Origin: Nitrospirillum sp034427435
Lineage (GTDB): Bacteria > Pseudomonadota > Alphaproteobacteria > Azospirillales > Azospirillaceae
Direction of reading: 5' to 3'
Length of the DNA: 64,000 nucleotides
Assembly: GCF_034427435.1 (NCBI RefSeq)
Contig: NZ_JAXQNP010000002.1
Coordinates: 1,426,001-1,490,000 of the forward strand
Part shown: positions 33,596 through 42,223 of the stretch, in pieces
Layout: each line of letters begins with the position of its first letter
Numbering within the stretch: the first letter of the stretch is position 1
Position numbers and translations under genes: made by a program
Notes under the pieces: model-generated
What the model was told of the DNA's origin: nothing
Databases searched by the model: none
Seen by the model: only the letters and a program-made list of their open reading frames with translations

Positions 33596-34386
33596 ATGGC
33601 CGACCGTCCCCGCACCCGCCTGCATCTCGACGCGCCCCTGGTGGCTGGCCAGGCGGCCGGGCTGTCGGGCGACCAGGCGCACTACCTGCGGGGCGTGCTG
33701 CGCCAGGCGCCGGGTGACCGGCTGCTGGTCTTCAACGAGGCGGGGGGGAATGGCTGGCGGAGATCGCCGCCCTCAGCAAATCCGGCGGCACGGTCGCCGT
33801 GCTGGAACGGACGCGGCCGCCGGCGCCGTGTCCCGACGTCTGGCTGCTGTTCGCGCCGCTGAAGGGCGGGCGGACGGAGTATGTGGTGGAAAAGGCGACG
33901 GAGCTGGGTGTCGCCCGCCTATGCCCGGTGCTGACCCGCCGGGGCGACGTGCCCCGCGTCAACCTGGACCGGCTGCGCGCCAACGCGGTGGAGGCGGCGG
34001 AACAGTGCGAACGCCTGTCCGTGCCGGTGGTCGATCCCCTGGCCGACTTGGCCGACGTGCTGGATGCCTGGCCCAATGATCCCGCCACCCGGGACCGCCC
34101 CCTGTTCGTGGCGGCGGAGACGGGGGCGGCCCAGCCCCTGGCCGCGGCTGTGACGGCGGCTACTGCGGCGGGGGGCAAAGCGGCGTTCCTTGTGGGACCG
34201 GAGGGGGGCCTCCATCCCGGTGAGCTTGACCGGCTCACCAAAACACCTTTTGTTGTCCCGGTAGGACTGGGTCCCCGCATTCTGCGGGCGGACACGGCCG
34301 CCTTCGCCGTGCTTGCCGTTTGGCAGGCGCTGGCCGGCGACTGGACATCCGCCCCGGGGCAGGACGCGCGCCCGCCGTTCCGCTGA
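33596..34386 (+). pseudogene. rsmE: 16S rRNA m3U1498 methyltransferase RsmE, frameshifted in a poly-G run
   Basis: RsmE methylates N3 of U1498 in 16S rRNA. The N-terminal PUA-like part (LSGDQAHYLRGVLRQAPGDRLLVFNEAGG) is in one frame. The SPOUT catalytic part (VWLLFAPLKGGRTEYVVEKATELGV, FLVGPEGGLHPGE and PVGLGPRILRADTAAFAVLA) is in another. The break is at the run of seven G at 33742-33748. One added G joins the halves as NEAGGEWLAEIAALSKSGG, giving a full-length protein of about 263 residues. The downstream half is fully conserved, arguing for a sequencing under-call over true decay. gshA follows in the same direction. Confidence 0.85.
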
Positions 34387-34503
34387 GTATGGTTCGGCGA
34401 TATGGTTGGGCGGTGGCGCCGCCATCATCACCCACGCCGTCCCGCCGCCTTGCCCTCCCGCCCGTGCCTTGTGAACCAAGCCTTGTGAAGAAGGACCGAC
34501 CAG

Positions 34504-35871
34504 ATGTCTGCGCCGCCGAAGAGCCCGGGTGCCCCCGTCACCGACCGCCGCGAGCTGGTCGAATACCTGGAACAGGGCTGCAAGCCGGCGGACGCCTGGC
34601 GCATCGGCACCGAGCATGAAAAGTTCGCCTTCCGCCTGGGCGACAACCGCCCGCTGCCCTATGAGGGGGAGCAGGGCATCGGCCGCATCCTGACCGAGAT
34701 GGCGTCGCGCTATGACTGGACCCCGGTGAAGGAGGGCGACAACATCATCGCCCTGACCAGGGGCCAGGCCAGCATCACCCTGGAGCCGGGCGGCCAATTC
34801 GAGCTGTCGGGCGCGCCGCTCAGCACCATCCACCAGACCTGTGGCGAGGTGTCGGAGCATCTGGCCCAGGTGCGGGCCATCGGCGCCGACCTGGGCATCG
34901 GCATGATCGGCCTGGGCTTCAACCCGAAGTGGGCGCGCGAGGACATCCCCTGGATGCCCAAGGGCCGCTACCGCATCATGCGCGACTACATGCCCAAGAA
35001 GGGCACCATGGGCCTGGACATGATGACCCGCACGTCCACCGTGCAGGTCAACCTGGACTTCAGCTCCGAAGCCGACATGGTGAAGAAGTTCCGGGTCAGC
35101 CTGGCGCTGCAGCCCATCGCCACGGCGCTGTTCGCCAACAGCCCCTTCAAGGAGGGCAAGCCCAACGGTTTCCAGAGCCTGCGCAGCCATGTCTGGACGG
35201 ACACCGATCCCGACCGCTGTGGCGACCTGCCCTTCGTGTTCGAGGATGGCTTCGGCTTCGAGCGCTACGCCGACCACGCCCTGGGCGTGCCCATGTACTT
35301 CGTCTATCGCGATGGCCAGTACATCGACGCGTCGGGCCAGGACTTCCGCGCCTTCCTGCGCGGGGAGCTGCCGGCCCTGCCGGGTGAACAGCCGCTGATC
35401 ACCGATTGGGTGGACCACCTGACCACCCTGTTTCCGGAGGTGCGGCTGAAGCGCTTCCTGGAAATGCGCGGTGCCGACGGTGGGCCGTGGCGCCGCCTGT
35501 GCGCCCTGCCGGCCCTGTGGGTGGGCCTGCTGTACGACACCACGGCGCTGGACGCCGCCTGGGACATGGTAAAGGACTGGACGGAGGAGGAGCGGGCCCA
35601 GTTGCGCAACAACGTGCCGCGCCTGGGCCTGGACACGCCGTTCCGCGGTGGCACGGTGCTGGACCTGGCGCGCCAGACGGTCGCCATCTCCCGCGCCGGC
35701 CTGGACGGCCGGGCGCGCATGGCGGGCATGGGCGACAACGAAAGCCACTTCCTGGACGCGTTGCAGGAGATCGTGGACAGCGGCGTCTCGCCGGCCACCG
35801 AGCTGCTTAACAAGTTCAATGGCGAGTGGGGCGGCGATATCGACCGCGTTTACGCCGAGTACGCGTACTGA
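34504..35871 (+). CDS. gshA: Glutamate-cysteine ligase, plant/alphaproteobacterial type
   Basis: First enzyme of glutathione synthesis, joining glutamate and cysteine with ATP. The 455-residue protein belongs to the plant-type family rather than the E. coli type. Seen are the Mg/ATP-binding GTEHEKFAFR, EGDNIIALTRGQASITLEPGGQFELSGAP, the NPKWAREDIPWMPKGRYRIM region, MGLDMMTRTSTVQVNLDF, and LPFVFEDGFGFERYADHA. A GAAGGAC site precedes the ATG. It follows rsmE by 117 bases, an order common in alphaproteobacteria. A hairpin at 35901-35922 probably ends the transcript. Confidence 0.95.
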   Translation: MSAPPKSPGAPVTDRRELVEYLEQGCKPADAWRIGTEHEKFAFRLGDNRPLPYEGEQGIGRILTEMASRYDWTPVKEGDNIIALTRGQASITLEPGGQFELSGAPLSTIHQTCGEVSEHLAQVRAIGADLGIGMIGLGFNPKWAREDIPWMPKGRYRIMRDYMPKKGTMGLDMMTRTSTVQVNLDFSSEADMVKKFRVSLALQPIATALFANSPFKEGKPNGFQSLRSHVWTDTDPDRCGDLPFVFEDGFGFERYADHALGVPMYFVYRDGQYIDASGQDFRAFLRGELPALPGEQPLITDWVDHLTTLFPEVRLKRFLEMRGADGGPWRRLCALPALWVGLLYDTTALDAAWDMVKDWTEEERAQLRNNVPRLGLDTPFRGGTVLDLARQTVAISRAGLDGRARMAGMGDNESHFLDALQEIVDSGVSPATELLNKFNGEWGGDIDRVYAEYAY

Positions 35872-35900
35872 GGCTGGTCCGTTGACGGACCTTGGCTTAC

Positions 35901-35927
35901 TCCCGGCCTGGGCGGGCCGGGATTCCT
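35901..35927 (+). terminator. Hairpin after gshA
   Basis: TCCCGGCC (35901-35908) pairs with GGCCGGGA (35915-35922) around a six-base loop, followed by TTCCT. It lies 30 bases past the gshA stop and before the convergent lipoprotein gene. Confidence 0.45.
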
Positions 35928-35982
35928 CCCTGGGGCGCGTCCTCTCACGGGGCGCTCTTTTCGCCACGCATCGCTTGGCGAT

Positions 35983-36210
35983 TTAGGAGCCAGGAACCTT
36001 GGAGCCCATGGGCCGGTTCAGCAGGTCCTTCGGGTCGGCGTGGCTGACATCGTTGCAGTTGCGGGCCAGCCGGCTGCCCGTGTTCACGCACTGTGTCTGC
36101 GCGGCTTTCTGTGCTGCGTTGGCGGTCTGCTCAGAGGCGGGCTGAGTTTGGCAGCCCGCGGTCAGCAGGGTCAGGGAGAGAGCGGCCAGCAACAGCGGAT
36201 GATGACGCAT
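35983..36210 (-). CDS. Small lipoprotein with TGSRL motif
   Basis: A 75-residue lipoprotein. The ATG at 36210 follows a strong GGAGGTTTC site. The signal peptide MRHHPLLLAALSLTLLTAGC ends in a lipobox (LTAGC, lipidated Cys at residue 20). The mature part is short and contains CVNTGSRLARNCNDVSHADP then KDLLNRP. The pattern C-x2-TGSRL-x3-C-x~8-DP-x2-[VL]L is shared with the C-terminus of the neighbouring gene at 36389-36760, so the two are paralogues. Function unknown. Confidence 0.75.
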   Translation of the reverse strand: MRHHPLLLAALSLTLLTAGCQTQPASEQTANAAQKAAQTQCVNTGSRLARNCNDVSHADPKDLLNRPMGSKVPGS

Positions 36211-36388
36211 GAAACCTCCGTTTGTTTTGTGAGCGGTAACAAACGGATTAATGCGCGCTGTGGTCGTGTGGGCAAGCCGTATCTTAACCCCAGGCGTTGC
36301 AAGGCGAGCGCCCCATTTGAGGGAGCCCCGCACTTCACACATACCGCCGGCCAGCCCCTCCCAAAAAGGGTAAGCGCGTCCAAAAATC

Positions 36389-36760
36389 TCAATGGGGTGG
36401 CAGCATGCCCGAGGGGTTGGTGCGGTTCTCCAGCACCTGCCGCGGGTCCACCTGTGCCCCCGCCTGGCAATCGCCTCCCAACCGGCTACCCGTGGTGGGG
36501 CATCGTTTCTTGACCGGCTTTTGCGCCGGCGGAGGGGCTGCCGACTCGGGGGTATTGGCGACCGTGGCGTCCGGCTGGGTGCCGTTCTGCGAGGGCGCCG
36601 CCGCCGGCGTCTGGGGAGTGTCCGGAGCGGTCGCTCCCGGGGTGGTTGCGCTGGGGGACGCCGCGTCGGGCGTCGTCGAATCCTGGGCCATGGCGCCGAG
36701 GACCGGTGTCGCTAGCGCGAGCGTGATCAGAAACAATAAAACCGAACGCGTGCCCATCAT
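36389..36760 (-). CDS. Secreted Ala/Pro/Thr-rich protein, paralogue of the adjacent lipoprotein
   Basis: A 123-residue exported protein with signal peptide MMGTRSVLLFLITLALATPV (cleavage near AMAQ). A low-complexity linker of about 60 residues rich in Ala, Pro, Thr and Ser resembles a cell-wall or periplasm-spanning spacer. The C-terminal motif CPTTGSRLGGDCQAGAQVDP then RQVLENR matches the lipoprotein encoded 180 bases downstream. The shared module has two cysteines that could form a disulfide. I do not recognise a named family. Confidence 0.65.
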   Translation of the reverse strand: MMGTRSVLLFLITLALATPVLGAMAQDSTTPDAASPSATTPGATAPDTPQTPAAAPSQNGTQPDATVANTPESAAPPPAQKPVKKRCPTTGSRLGGDCQAGAQVDPRQVLENRTNPSGMLPPH

Positions 36761-36829
36761 GGTTGCCCCCTGCTCTCCTGCGTCGCCCTTATACGGCAGG
36801 GGATGGCGCGCGCTGTCGCAGATATGGCC

Positions 36830-37432
36830 TCAGGGGCCGCCGCCGCGCGTGCGGGCGTAGGCGTGCGCCAGCCAGGCGGCCACGTCGCCGCTGATGGCGT
36901 CGACCGACGCCAGGGGTATGCGATAGGTGATGCGGTCGCTTGGGTCCGCCGTCTTGACCGGGACCAAGGGCAGGGGACTCACCGCCGGCGGACCGACGGG
37001 CGGCGACTCGCGCCCCAACGCCAGCCCCAGATCGATCCGCCCCTTGCCGACCGGCTTAGCCTCCGCGAACTTCAGGCCGGCGCTGAAGGAAATCATCGTG
37101 GACAGGACGGTGCTGGTGACCTCTGCCCCCAGGCCCTCCGCCAGGGCGGTCAGGCGGTCGCCGATGGGGCGCAAGGCTTCCCGCCCGTCATACAGCTTGT
37201 CCAGGCGCTGGGCCGGGGTCAGGTCATGGATACCCCCCAGCGCGCGGGCCGCCAGCACCTGGGCGGTGGCGCCGCCCAGGCCGTGGGCCTGCTTCAGCCA
37301 GCGGGCGCAGGCCTTGGGCTCCACCAGTCCCTCGGCCTTGATGAGGGCCGTCCAGGCGGCCGCATCCCGGCCGGTCTTGGCCGGCAGGTTGCGCAGGATG
37401 GCGGCCATCATCTCGTCCGGGCTCTTACCCAT
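36830..37432 (-). CDS. DUF4287/DUF5655 domain protein
   Basis: A 200-residue cytoplasmic protein. The N-terminal about 65 residues (ILRNLPAKTGRDAAAWTALI with LIKAEGLVEPKACARWLKQAHGL) match the helical DUF4287 type. The C-terminal part (ALRPIGDRLTALAEGLGAEV, AGLKFAEAKPVGKGRIDLGLAL, RITYRIPLASVDAISGDVAAWL) matches the DUF5655 type. Both are of unknown function and commonly fused. It starts 22 bases after the tldD stop on the same strand. Confidence 0.72.
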   Translation of the reverse strand: MGKSPDEMMAAILRNLPAKTGRDAAAWTALIKAEGLVEPKACARWLKQAHGLGGATAQVLAARALGGIHDLTPAQRLDKLYDGREALRPIGDRLTALAEGLGAEVTSTVLSTMISFSAGLKFAEAKPVGKGRIDLGLALGRESPPVGPPAVSPLPLVPVKTADPSDRITYRIPLASVDAISGDVAAWLAHAYARTRGGGP

Positions 37433-37454
37433 GGCCGCCTCCCGTTTGCTTGGA

Positions 37455-38888
37455 TCAGGCCGCCGTGCCGCCGACGGTCAGTCCGTCGATTCGCAGGGTG
37501 GGCTGGCCCACGCCCACCGGCACGCTCTGCCCCTGCTTGCCGCAGACGCCGATGCCCTCGTCCAGGCAGCTGTCATCGCCGATCATGGTGACCTTGGTCA
37601 GGGCGTCCGGGCCGTTGCCGATCAGCGTGGCGCCCTTGACCGAGGGGCCGATCTTGCCGTCCTCGATCAGATAGGCCTCGGAGGCGGAGAAGACGAACTT
37701 GCCCGAGACGATGTCCACCTGGCCGCCGCCGAAGTTCACGGCGTAGAGCCCGCGCTTCACCGAGGACAGGATCTCCTCTTTCGTGCGGTCGCCGGAGCGC
37801 ATCATGGTGTTGGTCATGCGCGGCATGGGCACGCTGCTGAAGCCTTGGCGGCGGCCGTTGCCGGTGGGCTTCACCCCCATCAGGCGGGCGTTCATGCGGT
37901 CCTGCATGTAGCCGACCAGGATGCCATCCTCGATCAGGGTGTTGCACTGGCTGGGCGTGCCCTCGTCATCCACGGTGATGGAGCCGCGGCGCCCTTCCAG
38001 GGTGCCGTCGTCCACCACGGTGACGCCGGGCGCGGCCACCCGCTGGCCGATGAGGGAGGAGAAGGCGGACGTGGCCTTGCGGTTGAAGTCGCCCTCCAGC
38101 CCGTGGCCGATGGCCTCGTGCAGCAGCACGCCGCACCAGCCCGGCCCCAGCACCACCGGCATTTCCCCCGCCGGGGCCGGGATGGCCGCCAGGTTCACCA
38201 GCGCCTGGCGCAGGGCCTCGTCCACATGGCGGCGCCAGGTTTCCGGCTGCATGTACCGCTCATAGGCGACGCGGCCGCCGGCGCCGAAGCTGCCGGCCTC
38301 CATGCGGTCACCCTCGCCCACGACGACGGAGACGTTGAGGCGCACCAGCGGCCGGACGTCGGCCACGCGGTGGCCGTCGGCGCGGATGATCTGCACCGCC
38401 TGCCATTCGCCGGAGAGGCTGGCGCTGACCTGGCGCACGCGGGGGTCGCGGCCCCGGGCATAGGCGTCGATGTCGGCCAGCAGCTTCACCTTGGCCTCGA
38501 ACGGCACCAGGGCCAGGGGGTTGTCGGCGGCGTACAGGGCGCGGTTGGTGCCCACCGGCGGCTCGGCATAGGTGCCGCCGTGGCCGGCCTGGACCGTGCG
38601 CACCGTCGCGGCGGCGCGCTTCAACGCGTCCTCCGACAGGGTGGAGGCATGGGCGAATCCGGTGGTTTCGCCGGCGACGGAGCGCAGGCCGAAGCCCTGG
38701 GTGGTGTCGAACGAGGCGCTCTTCAGCTTGCCGTCATCCCAGAACACGCCTTCTGACTGCGCGTATTCCAGGAACAGCTCGCCATCGTCGCCGCCCTTCA
38801 GCGCGTCGGCGACGATCGATTCGGTGCGCGCGCGGTCCAATCCCGCACGGGTGAAGAACAGATCGTCGGTCTGGGCGAGTAGGCTCAT
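37455..38888 (-). CDS. tldD: Metalloprotease TldD
   Basis: Zinc-bearing subunit of the TldD/PmbA protease. The ATG at 38888 gives 477 residues starting MSLLAQTDDLFFTRAGLDRA; the frame is open further upstream without family sequence. The zinc motif HExxxH is seen in VLLHEAIGHGLEGDF, near two-thirds of the protein's length... followed by SVPMPRMTNTMMRSG, characteristic of TldD. The C-terminal part includes GGGQVDIVSGKFVFSASEAYLIEDGKI. Its partner PmbA is encoded 15 kb away at 20970-22322, so the two are unlinked but both present. Confidence 0.95.
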   Translation of the reverse strand: MSLLAQTDDLFFTRAGLDRARTESIVADALKGGDDGELFLEYAQSEGVFWDDGKLKSASFDTTQGFGLRSVAGETTGFAHASTLSEDALKRAAATVRTVQAGHGGTYAEPPVGTNRALYAADNPLALVPFEAKVKLLADIDAYARGRDPRVRQVSASLSGEWQAVQIIRADGHRVADVRPLVRLNVSVVVGEGDRMEAGSFGAGGRVAYERYMQPETWRRHVDEALRQALVNLAAIPAPAGEMPVVLGPGWCGVLLHEAIGHGLEGDFNRKATSAFSSLIGQRVAAPGVTVVDDGTLEGRRGSITVDDEGTPSQCNTLIEDGILVGYMQDRMNARLMGVKPTGNGRRQGFSSVPMPRMTNTMMRSGDRTKEEILSSVKRGLYAVNFGGGQVDIVSGKFVFSASEAYLIEDGKIGPSVKGATLIGNGPDALTKVTMIGDDSCLDEGIGVCGKQGQSVPVGVGQPTLRIDGLTVGGTAA

Positions 38889-39493
38889 GGGGCGGAACTC
38901 CAGGTAACGGGCAATGGGCCAAGCGGCAACGGGCCGAGGGGGCAATGGGCCGCCCACCGGGACTGGCGCCAGCGCGGCCTCGGTGGGCGTGTCCCTCTTA
39001 ACATGGCGCGCCGGTGCCGCCATCGCCAGGGGAAAGGCGGCACAAGCCAATTCGCGGTGTGGTTCCAAGGCCCTGGCGGGGGGCCAGGGCGGCGACGGGG
39101 CGGTGCCACCTTGGCGGGTCCGGGCGGCGGCCCTCCACCGCCAACAGTGTCGGCTAGGACGCGTTGTCCGCTTTACGTCAAGGATCGGGGACGGTATGGT
39201 CTGCCATGATGCAGGTGTTCCTTAGCCATGGGAACGCTTGCGATGCTGGGTCTGAACTCCCGGGCAGGTGCCTCGATAGCCGAACGCCATCTCCGCTCCG
39301 CCCGCCGCAAGGGGAGGGAGGGGAGGGCCCAGGCGATAAAACCGCGGGGCCCCATAATAATCGGGAGGATGGGGCGGCATCCCGCGCTTTGGCTGGCGCC
39401 TGAACAGGGGGCGCGCAAGGCCGGCGTGGGTCACCAGGACAATCTTCGGGTGGGACGTGTCACGCGTCCCCGTCAACGAGAGAGTGGTAAGGG
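38889..39493 (+). other. tldD-coxB intergenic region
   Basis: About 600 bases between divergent tldD and coxB. Near 38907-38953 there are three imperfect copies of a 12-base unit of the form GGGCAATGGGCC. An AT-rich patch at 39333-39365 (GATAAAACC and CCATAATAATC) is the only promoter-like stretch, though no matched -35 box is obvious. A short ribosome-binding-like GAGAGTGGTAAGGG precedes coxB. No open frame here has coding character. Confidence 0.4.
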
Positions 39494-40399
39494 ATGTCCG
39501 TACGCAAGAACGCCGCCGCCTTCGCGGCCCTTTTGACGGCCCTGGCGGGGCGCGCTTCCGTGGCGCTGGCCGACCCGGTGGTGAGCATGCCCGAAGCGGG
39601 CAAGCTGGGCATGCAGCATGCCTATTCGCCCGTGGCGGTGCAGCTTGAGAATTTCCACAGCCTGCTGCTCTACATCATCATCGGCATCGTCGCCTTCGTG
39701 TCGCTGCTGCTGCTGACGGTCATGGTGCGCTTCAACCGCCGCGCCAACCCCGTTCCGTCCAAGACCAGCCACCACACCTTGCTGGAGGTGGCGTGGACCG
39801 TGGTGCCGGTGCTGATCCTGGTGATCGTGGCCGTGCCGTCCTTCCGCGTCCTCTACTACGGCGACCGCACGCCCAATCCGGAACTGACGGTGAAGATCAC
39901 CGGGCACCAGTGGTACTGGTCCTACGAATACCCGGACAACAACGACATCGCCTTCGACAGCAATATCGTCTCCGACAGCGACCTGAAGCCGGGCCAGCCC
40001 CGGCTGCTGACGGTGGACAACGAGATGGTGGTGCCCGTGGGCACGCCCGTGCGCCTGCTGCTGACCGGCGCCGACGTTATCCATTCCTGGTACGTGCCCT
40101 CGCTGGGCGTGCAGCTGCACGCCGTGCCCGGCCGCATCAACGAGACCTGGCTGCAGGCCAGCGTCGAGGGAACCTTCTACGGCCAGTGCACGCTGATCTG
40201 CGGCACCAACCACGGCTTCATGCCCATCGTCGTCCATGCCGTCAGCAAGGAGGACTACAAGACTTGGGCCGAGAAGACCAAGACCGCCGGTATCGACGCC
40301 GGTCGTGAATTCCTGGCGTCGCTGGAAGCGGCCCAGGGGATTGGCAAGGCAGGGGCCACCAAGACCGCCCTGGCGACGGACAATGGCGCCGCGCGCTGA
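39494..40399 (+). CDS. coxB: Cytochrome c oxidase subunit II
   Basis: Membrane-anchored CuA subunit of aa3-type cytochrome c oxidase; it accepts electrons from cytochrome c on the periplasmic side. It has 301 residues with an N-terminal signal peptide (to about residue 26), two transmembrane helices (about 56-78 and 98-118) and a C-terminal cupredoxin domain. The conserved aromatic segment GHQWYWSYEYPD and all CuA ligands are present: H197, C232, C236, H240 and M243 in QCTLICGTNHGFM. The short Ala-rich tail is not conserved. First gene of the oxidase cluster, 56 bases before coxA. Confidence 0.97.
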   Translation: MSVRKNAAAFAALLTALAGRASVALADPVVSMPEAGKLGMQHAYSPVAVQLENFHSLLLYIIIGIVAFVSLLLLTVMVRFNRRANPVPSKTSHHTLLEVAWTVVPVLILVIVAVPSFRVLYYGDRTPNPELTVKITGHQWYWSYEYPDNNDIAFDSNIVSDSDLKPGQPRLLTVDNEMVVPVGTPVRLLLTGADVIHSWYVPSLGVQLHAVPGRINETWLQASVEGTFYGQCTLICGTNHGFMPIVVHAVSKEDYKTWAEKTKTAGIDAGREFLASLEAAQGIGKAGATKTALATDNGAAR

Positions 40400-40455
40400 A
40401 CCGGCCCCGTCTGACATTTAACCCCGGCAGAGATTAAACGAGGGGAACTGGAATT

Positions 40456-42069
40456 ATGGCGCACGCAGCCCACGATACGGCTCACGACGCGCATCACGAC
40501 CATAAGCCCGGGTTCGTGAAGCGGTGGTTGTTCTCGACCAACCACAAGGACATCGGCACGCTATACCTGATCTTTTCCGTGATCGCCGGCCTTATCGGCG
40601 GTGCCATCTCGGTGGTCATGCGCATGGAATTGCAGGAGCCGGGCATCCAGATCCTGAACCACCTGTCCGCCGACATCGGCCAGCAGTGGAACGTGCTGAT
40701 CACCGCCCACGGCCTGATCATGGTGTTCTTCGTGGTCATGCCCGCCGTCATCGGCGGTTTCGGCAACTGGTTCGTGCCGCTGATGATCGGCGCGCCGGAC
40801 ATGGCCTTCCCCCGGCTGAACAACATCAGCTTCTGGCTGCTGGTCCCGGCCTTCCTGCTGCTGGTCTCGTCCTCGCTGATCGGGCCGGGTGCCGGCACCG
40901 GGTGGACCATCTATCCGCCGCTGTCCTCGGCCCTGGGCCACAGCGGGCCGTCGGTCGACATGGGCATCTTCGCGCTGCATCTGGCCGGCGCCTCCTCCAT
41001 CCTGGGCGCCGCCAACTTCATCACCACCATCTTCAACATGCGCGCGCCGGGCATGACCCTGCACAAGATGCCGCTGTTCGTGTGGTCGATGCTGGTGACC
41101 GCCTTCCTGCTGCTGCTGGCCGTGCCCGTGCTGGGCGGCGCCATCACCATGCTGCTGGCCGACCGCAACTTCGGCACCCACTTCTTCGACCCGGCCGGCG
41201 GTGGCGACCCGCTGCTGTTCCAGCACCTGTTCTGGTTCTTCGGCCACCCCGAAGTGTACATCATGATCCTGCCGGCCTTCGGCATCATCAGCCAGATCAT
41301 CTCCACCTTCTCGCACAAGCCGGTGTTCGGCTATCTGGGCATGGCCTACGCCATGGTCGCAATCGGCGTGGTCGGCTTCATCGTCTGGGCGCACCACATG
41401 TTCACGGTGGGCCTCAGCGTCGACACCCGCGCCTATTTCACCGCGGCGACCATGATCATCGCGGTGCCCACGGGCGTTAAGATCTTCTCGTGGATCGCCA
41501 CCATGTGGGGCGGCTCCATCGAGTTCAAGCCGCCCATGGTCTGGGCCATCGGCTTCATCTTCCTGTTCACCGTGGGCGGCGTCACCGGCGTGGTCCTGGC
41601 CAATGGCGGCCTGGACGTCATGCTGCACGACACCTACTACGTCATCGCCCACTTCCACTATGTGCTGAGCCTGGGCGCCGTCTTCGCCATCTTCGCCGGC
41701 TACTACTACTGGATCGGCAAGATGTCGGGCCGGGAGCATCCGGAATGGGCGGCCCACCTGCACTTCTGGACCACCTTCATCGGCGTGAACCTGATTTTCT
41801 TCCCCCAGCACTTCCTGGGCCTGCAGGGCATGCCGCGCCGCATTCCGGACTATCCGGACGCCTTCCACATGTGGAACCAGATCTCCTCCATCGGGGCCTA
41901 CATTTCCTTCGGCTCCACCTTGTTCTTCGTCGTGATGGCCCTTTATACCCTGATGTTCGGCCGCCGCGTCGGCGCCGACTACTGGAACACGGGTGAGACG
42001 ACGCTGGAATGGACCCTGTCCAGCCCGCCGCCGTTCCACCAGTTCGAGGTGTTGCCCCGCATCAAGTGA
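40456..42069 (+). CDS. coxA: Cytochrome c oxidase subunit I
   Basis: Catalytic subunit carrying heme a, heme a3 and CuB; reduces oxygen and pumps protons. The 537 residues include about twelve transmembrane helices. Seen are the low-spin heme ligand in TAHGLIMVFFVVMPA, the CuB/cross-linked His-Tyr segment FFGHPEVYIMILPAFG, the CuB His pair in WAHHMFTVG, and the heme a3/a ligands in YYVIAHFHYVLSLGAVFA. The N-terminal His-rich tail (HAAHDTAHDAHHDHK) is a common variable feature. A hairpin terminator lies after it and before ctaB. Confidence 0.98.
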   Translation: MAHAAHDTAHDAHHDHKPGFVKRWLFSTNHKDIGTLYLIFSVIAGLIGGAISVVMRMELQEPGIQILNHLSADIGQQWNVLITAHGLIMVFFVVMPAVIGGFGNWFVPLMIGAPDMAFPRLNNISFWLLVPAFLLLVSSSLIGPGAGTGWTIYPPLSSALGHSGPSVDMGIFALHLAGASSILGAANFITTIFNMRAPGMTLHKMPLFVWSMLVTAFLLLLAVPVLGGAITMLLADRNFGTHFFDPAGGGDPLLFQHLFWFFGHPEVYIMILPAFGIISQIISTFSHKPVFGYLGMAYAMVAIGVVGFIVWAHHMFTVGLSVDTRAYFTAATMIIAVPTGVKIFSWIATMWGGSIEFKPPMVWAIGFIFLFTVGGVTGVVLANGGLDVMLHDTYYVIAHFHYVLSLGAVFAIFAGYYYWIGKMSGREHPEWAAHLHFWTTFIGVNLIFFPQHFLGLQGMPRRIPDYPDAFHMWNQISSIGAYISFGSTLFFVVMALYTLMFGRRVGADYWNTGETTLEWTLSSPPPFHQFEVLPRIK

Positions 42070-42103
42070 GGTGCTGAGGGTGGCACCGGCTGCATAGGCG
42101 ACG

Positions 42104-42137
42104 ACCGCGCGGGAGGGGTGGCTTCCCGCGCGGTTTT
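42104..42137 (+). terminator. Hairpin between coxA and ctaB
   Basis: ACCGCGCGGGA (42104-42114) pairs perfectly with TCCCGCGCGGT (42124-42134) around nine bases and is followed by TTTTG. This is a good intrinsic terminator between structural (coxBA) and assembly genes; partial read-through could lower assembly-factor expression. Confidence 0.7.
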
Positions 42138-42223
42138 GCCTGATTAAAGGCGCTGCCGTTCCCCCGCATGGGAACGGTCCCCTGTCATCCAGGGGTGCAG
42201 GCGTCAGATGAGATGCGAGACAG

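Noticed and set aside
38907..38953. Short GGGCAATGGGCC-type repeats upstream of tldD
   Set aside because: Only three imperfect copies in GC-rich intergenic sequence; not enough to call an element or iteron set.
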